A DNA stretch of 64,000 nt, taken from assembly GCF_963678635.1 (NCBI RefSeq), contig NC_087064.1, positions 49,709,346-49,773,345 on the forward strand, given 5' to 3'. Both the position numbers and the translations under genes were made by a program. The notes beneath the pieces are model-generated. The model saw nothing but the letters and a program-made list of their open reading frames with translations. It ran no database searches and had not been told where the DNA came from. Position 1 is the first letter of the stretch, and each line of letters opens with the position of its first letter. The stretch comes from Symsagittifera roscoffensis. Its lineage: Eukaryota > Xenacoelomorpha > Acoela > Convolutidae. Positions 48,035-59,223 of this stretch are shown in pieces.

Positions 48035-49920
48035 TTATGGGGTGTTTGTGTTATATTCAGTTTCAACTAGGCGGCGAATTCGCCCAATTGAACGAATGAG
48101 GAATGCAGGACCCATAAACGGTGCATACTGTGCAATACGATTAGACTTTTTGACGGTTTTGTTGCAGGACAGGAGTAAATATTCAGCTTCAAATGATTCC
48201 TTTTGGGAAATCAACAAAAGTCGTTGTTTGGCGGTTTCTAATTCAACCGGATCGGTTATTTCCTTGACTTTAGTGCGGTAGTGCCGGTGTTTCGGACTAA
48301 GTCTGAGCATGAAGGTAACCACTCGCTGGAGTTTACGAAACGAGCTGAACTTTTCCCATGCAAATAAAATGGGTTGTTTTTGTTTTTGTGCAACGTTTGA
48401 AAAATTAGAGGCCTGCTGTAAACCTTCATTAAGGTCACAAGCGGGACCAGCCAGGCGGATTTTCTTAAGTATTTCTATGCTCGGCTTGAAAGGCCACTCG
48501 CCACTTTTCAGCAGACTTGGCCCGTTCACCCAGCTGCTTGTTTTTAAGGACTCCGCTGAGATTCCTCTGGTTCCCGTATCAGCAGGGTTGTCTCCACTTA
48601 AGACATGAAACCACTGATCTACGGTCGTACTTTCTAGAATCTCTCCAATCCGGTTTGCCACGAACGTGGGTTGCTTACTACCTGAGTTTAACCACTGGAG
48701 CACAGTGGTGCTGTCAGTCCACATGAACGTGTTTGACACAGGAATGGTTAGAGCTTTGAGGACATCTTCCTTCAAGCGGGTAGCGAGTAACGCGGCCTGC
48801 AGTTCAAGCTTCGGGATGGAAAGCGCTTTCATGGGCGCTACTCTTGCTTTTCCAAAGACGAAGGTCACTTGTGTTTCGAGTGAAGTTTTCACACGGGCGC
48901 GAAGAAAAGCTACAGCACAAAAAACTTCTTCTGAGCTGTCACCGAACATGTGTAACTCAACCCAATCGACTGGTGCGGAGAAGTAGCTGCGCTTTATACT
49001 CATTTTCCCTAGAGATGGCAAACCAGAGTGCCAGGCAAAAAATTTTGTCTTGATATCAACGGGTAGCTGATCATCCCATTGTTGACCATGAATGCGCCAG
49101 ATTTCTTTCAACAATAATCGGGCTCTTACGGTATAGGGCGTTACGAGACCTATGGGGTCGAAAACGGAAGAAACAAAACTTAACACTGTTCGCTGTGTTA
49201 TCGAATTTTTAAGTTCACAGTTGACACCACGGCTTACGACCAAAGTGTCGTCAATATGGTCCCACTTCAGACCAAGAACATGAGAAGAATTATCCCCACA
49301 AGTTACAATATATTTTTTTTCCTGTTGCGGCGCGCTTTGGGGCGGGTTTAACTCTTTATTAATTTTAGTTACGTTACTTATGAATTTAGTTAATTTAAAA
49401 CCACCTAGAGCTAACAGAGTAATCAACTCTTGACTCATTTTAAATGCAACATCAGGGTCCTCAAAGGAGTCAAGGTAGTCGTCCATATAAAATTTCTCTA
49501 GAACTGCGGATGCTGCGTCAGGGAACATCGCCTGATTATCCATTGCAGTCCGTTGCAATGCATAATTTGCACACGTTGGCGAATCTCTTGCTCCAAAGAT
49601 ATGTCTGGTGTAATGGTGTACAACCACATCGGCTGTGGGGTCCTCCCGCCACAGAAAACGAAGAGATGGTTGGTCCTCTGGAAGGACGCCGACTTGTAGG
49701 AACATCCCTTCAATGTCAGCCGATACGGCAAAATGATGTTGACGAAAACGGAGGAGAACGAACACAAGGTTTTGCAGTAGGTCGGGTCCTACTAGCAACG
49801 ATTTGTTCAATGACGTACCGTGGAATTTAGACGCTCCGTTAAGGACACGCCTCACTTTACCAGGTTTGTTTGGGTTCACCACGGGATGGTTAGGAAGATA
49901 CCACTCGCGTATGCTGCGGT
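48035..49920 (-). pseudogene. BEL-2 reverse transcriptase-RNase H, displaced frame
   Basis: A 615-codon frame from 49882 has NPNKPGKVRRVLNGASKFHG, SADIEGMFLQV (first Asp, about 56) and FYMDDYL (132-135 YMDD), then RNase H with MWTDSTTVLQWL and NPADTGTRG. The frame is open upstream of its first Met to about 49920, so it has no start of its own. In intact elements it continues from the protease. Here the preceding frame runs through nine G (49933-49941) and stops at 49929. The frame also stops at 48035, a base out of register with the integrase. Confidence 0.9.
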
Positions 49921-49928
49921 TCGAAAAA

Positions 49929-52880
49929 TTATGGGGGGGGGACTTGAATCACGTATCCTTTACTCAAATCATCTTCGATAGTTTTTGAGTATTGATCCCT
50001 TAAGTGAGGATCTTTCGCTAAACGTTTTTCCAACGATTTTAACTGAACCAAAGAGGAATAGTAATTATCTGGTAACATGATAGATTCTTCTGCCCAAAGC
50101 ATACCTACAGCGTATCTTGATCCATGGTGGACGGTGGAGGAATCAAGTATTTTAGCCGCCCTTTTGTCTTCGGCTGAACGAGAATCGAACTGTTTGTAGG
50201 CTCCGTATGACTCTATTTCATACCAGCGTTTGATTTGACAAGCTAGTTCGGTATCATCCGTATTGCACTTGAAACAAGTAGAAAGGAAACCAATAGATGT
50301 CGGCATTGGGCCGCTCAAGACCCAGCCTATTGGAAGGCGAACCGCGACGGGCGATGTGTTTGGATCGGCCTCACTCTTGAAATACTCCTCAGGCCGAATA
50401 GCATGGAAGGAGTCTTGACCAATTATTAAGTCTACATCGGCGTAGCTATACACAATTGGTTTGATTGGAGCAAGGTACGGATACTTGCTCTGTAATGCAG
50501 GGATGTTGACGGTATCGGTACCGACTTTAAGTTCATCCTTGACAAATGCGGTTAATTCGAACATGTATTCGAATCCATCGAAGTTAGAAGATACCTTCAT
50601 CTGAACTTGTTTCGTTTTAACAACAGTCGTTGTGTTAATACCATTTACTGTGAGATCCAAATCTCTTCCTGAGAGATTCAGACATTTGACTAATTTAGCC
50701 GATATCCAGGAATGACTAGATGCTGAGTCACACAAAGTTAAACAATCAGCACTCTGGAAATCGGTGGAAACTTGGAGCTTGATTATGGGCAGTAACCCTT
50801 TCGATGTTATGATTGATGATTGGTCGTTCGAGATTGCGCAACTTACATTCAACGGAACGGGATTAATGTCTGCATGATTCGAACTTGCGTTTGGTATATT
50901 CTTGCTGAATGATTTTCGATCAGCGTTTGTGCTCGCTTTATCCGGCTCTGCATTAGATCTTGGTTGACCAGCGTTGGGTCTTGTATGGCTATCTTTTTTG
51001 TCCGGATTTCGACTAGGAAAAACACGTTCAGCCCCATGGAGAAGTACACTATGGGTGCTAGTGCAACCTGGTTTGGTGCATTTCTTTGCTCTGGGACATT
51101 GCCGGAATGCGTGGTTCCCTTGTAAGCAGGAGAAGCACAATTTGTTTTCCGCAGAGAATTTCGCACGTTGTGTTGGAGTTTTCTCCTTAAACATAGAACA
51201 CTTCCACAAGGCATGTTTCCCCTTGCAGAGGATACAAGAAGGATATTCAAACTTTTTCTCAACTGTACTTGTCGAGGCAAAAACTCTCGTTACAGCTTTA
51301 GTTTTGGATGGCTCTTCGACTTTGGGCTTTCCAGGCATATTTTTCATTTGCTCATGAGCTTCTGCTTTATCTTTTAACCAATTGTTAAAGTCAATTAGGT
51401 TGGGGCGTGACCAATTACGTTTCACGACAAAAAGTGACCACGATTCTCTCATGTTTGGTGGAATTTTCGAAAGAGCTTGATTTAACAAAGAGACGCTTTT
51501 CAAATCTTCTTCATAATCAAGAGACCTAAAGACAGCCACTAGACTTGAAATGGTCATCGAGAAGCTAATGATGTTCTCAGAGTTGTGCATTCGAAGCTGC
51601 GAGAAACTGGACAACTTATCAAGGTGGGCCGTAATTACGTTTTGTGGCTGGCCAAACTTTCTTTCTAGAGTTTTCAGAGCATCTTTATACATTCTTCCAC
51701 TGTATGCGAACTATGCTATGGCTGACTTAGCTTTTCCCGTGACTAATGTTTTTAAATAAGTCAACTTCACATCATCGCTTAGGGACGCTGCGTCTACAGT
51801 ACTGCAAAATTGGCCAAACCATTCGTGCCAATGGAGCGGGTTGCCATCGTACTGGGCCAGCTTCCATTCTGGAAGGGGATCCTTCTTTGAGACTGAAAGA
51901 GCTTGGACTAAGTCATTCAGTGTCACGGCTTGCGGTTGGGGAACTGGTTGCAACGACGGCAATGTGTTGCTAGGATCAGCTGCAAAAAGTTGCTGCTGAT
52001 ATATGTAAGTGTTTTCAGCCGATGCGTCGTGATTGGGAAACCCATAGTAAACGGTACCACCACTTGATACGTGGGGGAATTGTTGCAGAGATATTAGCAT
52101 TACGGATGAAAAAACACCAACTGATGGGTTTGTGTTACCATCACTTGTTACCCCAGTGATACATTGGGTGACTGCGGGTGTCCACTGTGACATTAGTGGC
52201 AAGTTGGGCTGACTAATAACGGCAGACTGTCCGCTAAACGGATTGTTCACTGACGCAGGGTTGCTATACACGTTATGTGATAGCAAGTTTTGATTTCTGC
52301 AGATTAAATTTGCAGGTGGTTGTGACACAATGGCATGGGGGATGTATCCAGAGTATTGATTGGAGATGGCGGGCATGTTTCCAACAACTCGGGAATCGTT
52401 ATTGAAGTTGTTGACGGGGATATGTTGCATGGAAGACGAAGGATGAGGTACAGAGAAGTAACAGCATACCGGAGTATTGGTAGCTGCTGTTCCAGCTGGA
52501 TTAAAAAATGATGATGTATTGTTTTCGCAAAGTGTAGCGTTATTGGAAATAAGCAACGACTGCGTTTCGTGCTCAGGATTAGTGGATACAGCGTGCTTGA
52601 TTCCATCGCCATCGCTGAAGGAGACGGTTGGTTGATAGGGATAACAAAGTTGATCACAATCAAAAGTCCGATTCGGCAACGGACTGTGTTGATGCGAACC
52701 ACTTTCTATATTTATACAGTTTTCAAACTTTGAAGAAGACGGAACTACCTTGGGTCCTTTTTGGTTTTCTAATGCACGATCAACCCAATCGTTTACCCTG
52801 TCAGAACGACGATCAACCGAAGACGCCATCTCGAGATGCTGATCTATTTCAGACTCTTCGAGGTATTCAGTTTCAACCAT
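49929..52880 (-). pseudogene. BEL-2 gag-protease, one in-frame stop
   Basis: Starts at the ATG at 52880, since the frame has a TGA 13 codons upstream and no earlier Met. The first 389 codons are Ser/Asn/Gln-rich and then enter the DUF1759 gag domain (YDGNPLHWHEWFGQF). A TAG at 51711-51713 interrupts it. The same frame continues past the stop (Met at 51692) with KTLERKFGQPQNVI, two zinc knuckles (C153-C156-H160-C165 and C186-C189-H194-C199 of the second part), then a protease segment with LCDSASSHSWI. That motif departs from the usual DSG/DTG triad (Ala for Gly). DLIIGQDSFHAI and a linker follow. It stops at 49929 in a poly-C context. Confidence 0.9.
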
Positions 52881-53487
52881 TTTTGCTTCAGCTACTTTAA
52901 TACGATTTTCTTCGCTTAATCATTCCATTTCAAGCCGACTTTCCCCCGCTTCGCAAAAGCGTGTATCTCAATCGTGCTTAGCCATTACCGGGTTAAGTTT
53001 CAACCATAACGCAGTGAACGTCCGTAAAACTTGTCAGTATCAACTTGATCACTATCTCTTAAACCGAACCGACATTGTTATTTGGCACGACGCTGTTAAT
53101 AACTCTATTAGTCGACACCGTAGTAATAAAATTAACGCACTAACTCCTAACCAGCTTAAGAAGATTCTTTTAAACTATAAACCTAATATTTATGCAATCG
53201 TTTACTGTAAACGTGTAAGCACGGAAGATATATATAGTAAGTTGAAAGAGTCAGGTATATTAGTTATTAATATAGTAACAGACCTGATATCTAGAAGGAA
53301 GCAGAACCTCACTGAGTTAGGGCAAAAGTAATTAGAACTACACCAGGATCCCTCTCTAGAACTGAAAACGTTTACGATCCTTAGGCGTTATAGCAAGAAT
53401 TTGAAGTGTATTATTTCAAAGAAAAATACTCCTAAGCCAGGAAAACGCAAGCGGCAAGCTAATCGAAACAGAAGAAATGCTGAGTAG
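52843..53487 (+). pseudogene. Antisense open frame in BEL-2 leader
   Basis: Opposite to the retrotransposon, one plus-strand frame is open from 52843 to TAG at 53485-53487 except for one TAA at 53329-53331. The segment after the stop still reads as protein and ends very basic (KPGKRKRQANRNRR), as in nuclear or RNA-binding tails. The middle has alternating hydrophobic strands (DIVIWHDAVNNS, IYAIVYCKR, GILVINIVTDLISRRKQ) like an alpha/beta fold, vaguely SGNH-hydrolase-like. There is no ATG in the frame before the conserved-looking part, so the start would be non-AUG or on a spliced exon. Its 5' end overlaps the first codons of gag by about 38 bases. I do not recognise the family. Chance antisense openness is unlikely over this length but not excluded. 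Confidence 0.5.
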
Positions 53488-54490
53488 CACTAGGAGTTAA
53501 ATAAATTGCTTCTCTAAGGTGTGATATTGTTTAATGAGTCAGAATATAATTTATTAATACTAAATATAAGGTCTTAAATTAATTATTCCCTTTTTTTTTC
53601 TCTCAAACTGAGCAGTTGAGCGTTATTCATATCTTTGGGGGGAAAGTTTTTTCAAAGCGTGGTGCAGCGAGCTAGCAGCTAGTATGAACATTTAGTGATT
53701 TAAATCAACTTAAGAGAGAGGGAATCAAGCAAACCGCGACCTGACCTCCCGCAACACCCTGAGCTAACAAGGTTGTAGCAAAAGGTAAGACGATTTGCTT
53801 AATAATACGCTACGGGTCTCGACTACGGCTACTTTTATCCAATTGAACTAGTTTAGTTAGCTGCACCACGTTTCAAGAATAAACACGGCGTTTTTTCAGA
53901 ATTTTATTTTTTTCGAAAATTTCGGATTTTTTCCGAAAATTTTACGAAATTTTTTTTTTTTTTTCGAATTTTTTTTCGAAAATTTTTTCCACGTTTTCAC
54001 CCAACGGTTCAAGTTCCAACAATAACCTGATGCGTTTGCGAAATTTTGAATTTTTTTTTTAAAGTCCAATACTTAGGGCAAAAAACTCGACTCGGTCGTT
54101 TAAATTAAATTATTATGAAACTAGGCGCTTTGCTGAATAATTTGCAAAACTATAAAATTTTAGAAAAAAAAATCAAAAATTTTCAATTTTTTTTTCAAAA
54201 TTTTTGGTCTTTTTTTTTCGATACGGTGTTGAGCTTACAAACAAGGTGTTAGGATAACGTAATTAAGATTTATGAGGCCGGTTTTTTCCTAAACCCACAG
54301 AAAATTTTCTGATCGGGTTTTGGTATCGAGAAAAATTGGGGGTTACGATTTTGCCATCAAAAAACTCCGTATTAGAATTTAAAGCATCAAATCAGCAAGT
54401 TAGCACAAATGGATAAAGTTTTGGTTTTTTAGTCTTACAAGTTTTGTAGAGGCGTTCACCGGTAGAATCCAAATTCCACAGAAAACTTCG
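53488..54490. other. BEL-2 leader, low-complexity part
   Basis: At 53895-54000 and 54160-54220 long T runs alternate with TTTTCGAAAA palindromes. No open frame is supported. In element sense this is A-rich RNA between the repeat array and gag. Confidence 0.5.
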
Positions 54491-54564
54491 GGTGTCGAGA
54501 AAAAATGGGTGTCCACAATCCACAATCAGGATACCTGAAAAGGCCTCCCCTTCTCCTAACTGGG

Positions 54565-55305
54565 ACGTTTCGGACAATCGGGTCTTTTCGGACAATCGGG
54601 TCGTTTCGTCCAATTGGGTCGTTTCGGCCAATTGGTCACCTTCTGACAATTTTTGGCTAATTGGACACTTCTGGCCAATTCGGCATCTTCGGGCCACTTT
54701 CGGCTATTGCACAATTTCAGCCAATTGGGTCAAATTTGGACAAATGTCGACTAATTGGACAATTTTGGCCAATTCGGATACTTCAGGGCAACTTTCGGCT
54801 AATTGCACAATTTCGGCCAATTGGGTCGTGTTTGGACAAATATCGGATAATTGGACACTTTCGGCCAATTGGGATACTTTAGGGCAACTTTCATCTAATT
54901 GCACAATTTCGGCCAATTGCGTCGTGTTTGGACAAATTTCGACTAATTGCACAATTTCGGCCAATTGGGTCGTGTTTGGACAATTTTCGGCTAATTGCAC
55001 AATTTCGGCCAATTGGGTCGTGTTTGGACAATTTTCGGCTAATTGCACAATTTCGGGCAATTGTGTCGTGTTTCGACAAATATCGGCTAATTGGACACTT
55101 TCGGCCAATTGGGTCGTCTCTGGAAAAATTTCGGCTAATTGGTCACTTTCGGCCAATTGGGTTGTGTTTGGGCAAATTTCGGCTAATTGGTCACTTTCGG
55201 CCAATTGGCTTGTGTTTGGGCAAATTTCGGCTAATTAGTCACTTTCGGCCAATTGGGTTGTTTGGGCAATTTTCGGTTTATTGCACACTTTCGGCCAATT
55301 GGGTC
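54565..55305. repeat. 48-bp tandem repeat array in BEL-2 leader
   Basis: About fifteen diverged copies of a 48-base unit, each with two CAATT/TAATT half-motifs (GGCCAATTGGGTCGTGTTTG and GGCTAATTGCACAATTTC). Since 48 is a multiple of three, frames are kept. On the plus strand one frame is open for 248 codons (54492-55238). In element sense a 16-residue repeat (CPNTTQLAEIVQLAEN) runs 55204-54704 and, past one TAG, to 54392. Hydrophobic residues recur with a leucine-rich rhythm. Confidence 0.9.
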
Positions 55306-55357
55306 GTACTGTCCGGAATATCGTCCTGAAAATCCTCTGGAATATCGTCCGGACTAT

Positions 55358-55379
55358 GGAGTCCGGGTCGGCGGACCAA
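55358..55379 (-). other. Putative BEL-2 primer binding site
   Basis: In element sense, two bases after the 5' LTR, TGGTCCGCCGACCCGGACT begins with TGG, the complement of a tRNA CCA end. Which tRNA it pairs with is not determined. Confidence 0.5.
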
Positions 55380-55381
55380 AA

Positions 55382-55688
55382 TGTGCCGCACTCTCGTATC
55401 CTGTAAGATCTAAAAAACCTGGTTCAACATCTGTAAATTATCGGCAATTTAAACAGATAATATGACAATTTGAAGATAATATAAAATAAGGCAAACATCA
55501 GTTTAACATTTTCGGTTAACATGTTATCAAACGGTTTTTCAACAATCTCAAAAATCTATAAACATTTTGATGGCAAACTGACCTTAATCGGACAAACCAG
55601 TAGTTTTCAAGGCCTTTTGTCTAAGCAAATCTAATTTTAGTTTTTTCACTTTCGCGCTATAATGGCGTCATTAGTTTAAGCGCGAACA
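55382..55688 (-). repeat. BEL-2 5' LTR
   Basis: 307 bases, upstream of gag in element sense. It would carry the promoter. Followed on the plus strand by the ATTTT target duplicate. Confidence 0.95.
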
Positions 55689-55810
55689 ATTTTGAATGAA
55701 ATCGTGATAAAATGTCTGATATAAATACCAAAAAAATTGCTAATCCATTATTTCATGTAGCATGAATTATGCAGTGTCTGTCGCCTAATATAACACTATA
55801 ACTATAACAG

Positions 55811-56168
55811 GCCTCTCGTATCACACTGAGAGTCACTGGCTCTGATTTCTCGAGCGATAGCACTTCTACAGCAGCAAAACTTGATCAACAAAATTTTAGC
55901 AGAAGTTAAATGCCAAAACTCTATATCAAACAAAACATTTCACAAGTGCCAAGTCTTCTTGATCATATCAAAAACATTTCGACATCCGATCATGCCAAAA
56001 TTGTTCTCTGAAACTGCAGATTGACCCAATCTCTCTATAGCGGTTTCTTACGATCGAACTACGAAATTGATGAAGCGAAGTTGATGAAAAAGACGGAAAA
56101 TATAGTTGCCGAAATTAGAATAGATAAAAGATACAAGTGGCCACCAGTTTATGACATAGGAACAAAAA
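55811..56168 (+). pseudogene. Decayed copy of the exon at 43668-44026
   Basis: Colinear with that exon from the acceptor (ATAACAG) to the end, with no frame-changing indel apparent, but with TAA at 55907-55909 and TGA at 56009-56011, and the donor GTGAG replaced by TCAGTG. It belongs to the duplicate segment that BEL-2 entered. Confidence 0.75.
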
Positions 56169-56219
56169 TCAGTGAATTCAATTTAAAATTTCTATTATGG
56201 TCAAAATTTAAGCACTAAA

Positions 56220-57148
56220 TGTCTGAATTGTTTTGATCTCAACCAAGCATCTTCAATCATTTCAGTTTCATTATTTTGCATGTTCGGTAAATTGAAAATA
56301 TTGGCAAACTAAATGAATATGGACCGCAGAAGTTCTCAAACTTTCAAAACCAGTGATCTTTTGGTTTTATACTAAGTTTAAAAAAAGTTTTTCAATTGCC
56401 ACCAGAGTCCCTTTTTTTGAAATGGTTCTAAATTGATTCAGAGACTGATAATTTTTGATTTGCAGCAACTAAATAAAATCACTAATCTTCGTAGCTTAAA
56501 CAAAGATAACCGGGTAGTGTGCAAGTAGCACAGAGTGTTCCAACCAGAAACCTCAAAAAAAGTGTGGTGTGAGCTTAGGATTATTTGACAGCATAGTAAA
56601 TTAAGCAATTTGAAAAATAATTTTTGTAAAAAACATGACTAGAAAAACAAACAAAAAAACGTTTTTTTTTTTAGGTTTTTTAAGTTTTTGATTCCAAAAA
56701 GGCGCTGAAATATTCAAAGAAACTACCGTCCTTCGATTAAAACTATGTTTTTATATTTGAAATAGAGCTAATGTAAGCTTTCATTACGTCTAAAAAAAGT
56801 TTTTTTTTTTTAATGTTTCTGATACCAACAAGGCACAAATTAACTCCAAAAACAAATTCAGCTGAACAAAACTTGTTTCTAAGGTTTGAATTAATCATAA
56901 TTGAGCTTTTTTAAGCCTGATCGGCTGCTTTATTTGCTCGTTTTTCGACAAAACGCCTAAAGTTTCAAACCAGTTCTTCTCGATACTGGGAAAATATTTT
57001 TTTTTAGAGTCATTCGAATTACCGTTAAAAAAGGAAACAATGAATTTCCCGTTAGTGTGTTACATTTATACAAATGACACAAAAATAGGCAGTGTTCAGT
57101 TTTAGTGTAGTTTATAATAACTATTAGCAAAATTGTACGTATGTTAGA
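56220..57148. other. No gene seen
   Basis: AT-rich sequence after the pseudo-exon with several long homopolymers. No frame or repeat stands out. Confidence 0.4.
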
Positions 57149-59223
57149 TCACCCTAGACTCTTTCCAACACAACATACTTTATCATAAGTCACTTGGCCT
57201 GGGTCCTTAAATTGGTCAAGAAAAAAGTTTTTGTATATTATCTTTGTTCTTACATTACCCGTGGAATCAATATCGCTCACGTATTTGAATGGGATATTGT
57301 TGTGTAGCAGAATGCCTTTCGTAATACCACTTTTACCCAATATCTTACTGTAGGAGCGTTTGATGCAGAGGAGCAATTTAGTTCGAGGATGGTAACAAAG
57401 TTCCGAGCTTGGTAGGCTTAGACCTTTTTCCGAATTGATAGCGGCTGCTTTTCCCGAATTGAAAGAGGAATTGAATGGGAGGACAGAAATGTTTAATTTT
57501 TATCAATTATAATGTAGTCATTTAGACCCATATTGTCGCAGTAGCCACTAGGAAGCGACTTATTGAGCACTTCAACTCCGTAAGGGCAAAAGATGGTATC
57601 TTAAATCTGTTTCTCTAATTTGGTTAGATAATTGATGTTAAGGTGTTCCATTATGATTATTTTTGATCTCGAAATTGATGCGAGATCAATCGATTTTGCA
57701 AAATTTTGAAAAAAAGTTCTTTACATCTGTTTATGCGGACAGTATGATAAATTAATTAAAAGGAGCTCTTTGATCAATTTGTGGTTTACTTCGATCCGTA
57801 GAAATTTAAAGTTTAAGTTCATTGGGATTAGGTCATCCTTGACTCTCACTTAGAAAGATTTCGGAACTAGAAATAGAAGGCCTTCATCTTTTGATGTTTT
57901 TCTATCCCTAGGTATTACCTAAAAACTGTTTTTATCAGTTTTAAGAAGCTTTGAAGTGTCCCTATCGGTAACTCAAGTTTCGGTTTAGCCGTATATAGTA
58001 TTTTCCCAAAATCATTGACTAGGTTTTTGAACTGACGTTTGTTTGCCAAGCTTCGGCGATTTGAATGAAAGAGTAAAAATTTTTATCCAGAACATAACAC
58101 CGTTCAAATACTTTCCAATATGCATCGGAACCGGGATAGCGTTCTATGTCACCTGATAGAAGTATTAAAGTAATCAGTCCTTCAAAAAGGAAATTCGTTT
58201 TGCCATTAAGACAATCTTATTCTAAAGTTCTTCTTGCTTTGAGACTTAATTGGTACTGTCATCACAGAAATCGAGACCAAATGCGTGGGAAGAGATAAGG
58301 CCATTAATGTGACAGTACAAAAAACAAACGTGGGTTAACCTCAATATTTAAATAAAATAACAAAAACAGCCGGTAAATTTATGTAACAGCCTCAGTAGTA
58401 GTTTTGGTAGTAGCGATTATATGGACGATGACTATAGTTTGAAGTATCGTTGTTTTTCAAATTGTGAGTATTTTGTTGGGCCTTGTATGGCTGCGTCTCA
58501 AATCGGCGCTAATAGCGCTAAATTTTTTGTTTAGATTTCAATGAAGTCTTTGATGCATCTAAGAACCCAGTCGAGGTTTTCAAAAAATTCGACAGAAGGG
58601 CATTTTGCAGACTATTTATAATTTAGATGTAAGTTCTCATGGTATAGTTGTTTGTAGTGATTGATTTAGAGAAATTTTGGAGCATTTTGGAGTGTTTATT
58701 TCGAACAAGACAAATTTCCCGCCTTCTTAGCCATATTTACAGTTGATGAGCTCTTGAACTTTGTTTCATTTTCGGCGCTTTTGCGAATTAGTATAACTTC
58801 ACAAATAACGAAAACATCGTTTGAAAGATCGTCAACAGTTAAACTTAGCCACATATTTGTCAAAATTTTTGTTTACCGTTTGTTTGGATTTCATCAAAAT
58901 ATTGGTACCATCCTCCAGAACAAAAATTAGAATTTTTCTGCTTCGTATTTTTCGAATAAGTTTATTTTTCCTTTTGTGGTAGTTCCACGACAAGCATGAA
59001 ATGCACAATCAAGGGGAATGGTGTCATCCAAGGTTGACTAATGTACAATACTGCTACCTAAAACTAAATTGTTTTGCCCATCTTCGAATTCAAGTGCATT
59101 AAAATCTCTCACCTTTTCAATCCACAAACCCTTAGATGAAGACCGTCTTGCTGACCACCTCTTGGATAAAGGCGTTTTTTCTGTGACCTTCTGATGCAAG
59201 TCGACGTAGAGTTTGTAGGCCAT
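57149..59223 (-). pseudogene. Decayed unidentified coding region with 2A-like motif
   Basis: On the minus strand several protein-like stretches occur in order: 59223-59038 (basic, from an ATG), about 58500-58390 (Asn/Tyr/Gln-rich), about 58185-58030 containing LLSGDIERYPG, about 57660-57480, and 57470-57149 (LLCIKRSYSKILGKSG, DSTGNVRTKIIYKN). Frequent stops and frame changes separate them. LLSGDIERYPG is close to the 2A-like ribosome-skipping consensus (D-x-E-x-N-P-G-P) known near the N-termini of some non-LTR retrotransposon proteins and in many RNA viruses, but the N and the last P are replaced. No RT or other domain could be recognised. Confidence 0.3.

Larger units (their letters stand above)
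46584..55688 (-). mobile_element. BEL/Pao LTR retrotransposon, recent copy (BEL-2)
   Basis: Two 307-base LTRs (46584-46890 and 55382-55688) differ at four positions. Both start TG and end CA, and ATTTT flanks each side (46579-46583 and 55689-55693). The minus-strand interior encodes gag, protease, RT-RNase H and integrase in BEL/Pao order. A leader of about 2.5 kb between the 5' LTR and gag is unusually long and carries a 48-bp repeat array and an antisense open frame. Despite the young LTRs the coding region has two in-frame stops and two frame changes, so this copy could move only with help from another. Confidence 0.95.

Noticed and set aside
54492-55238. 248-codon plus-strand frame as a protein gene
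   Set aside because: It arises from a 48-bp repeat whose period preserves any frame, and lies within a retrotransposon leader. Listed as a repeat instead.
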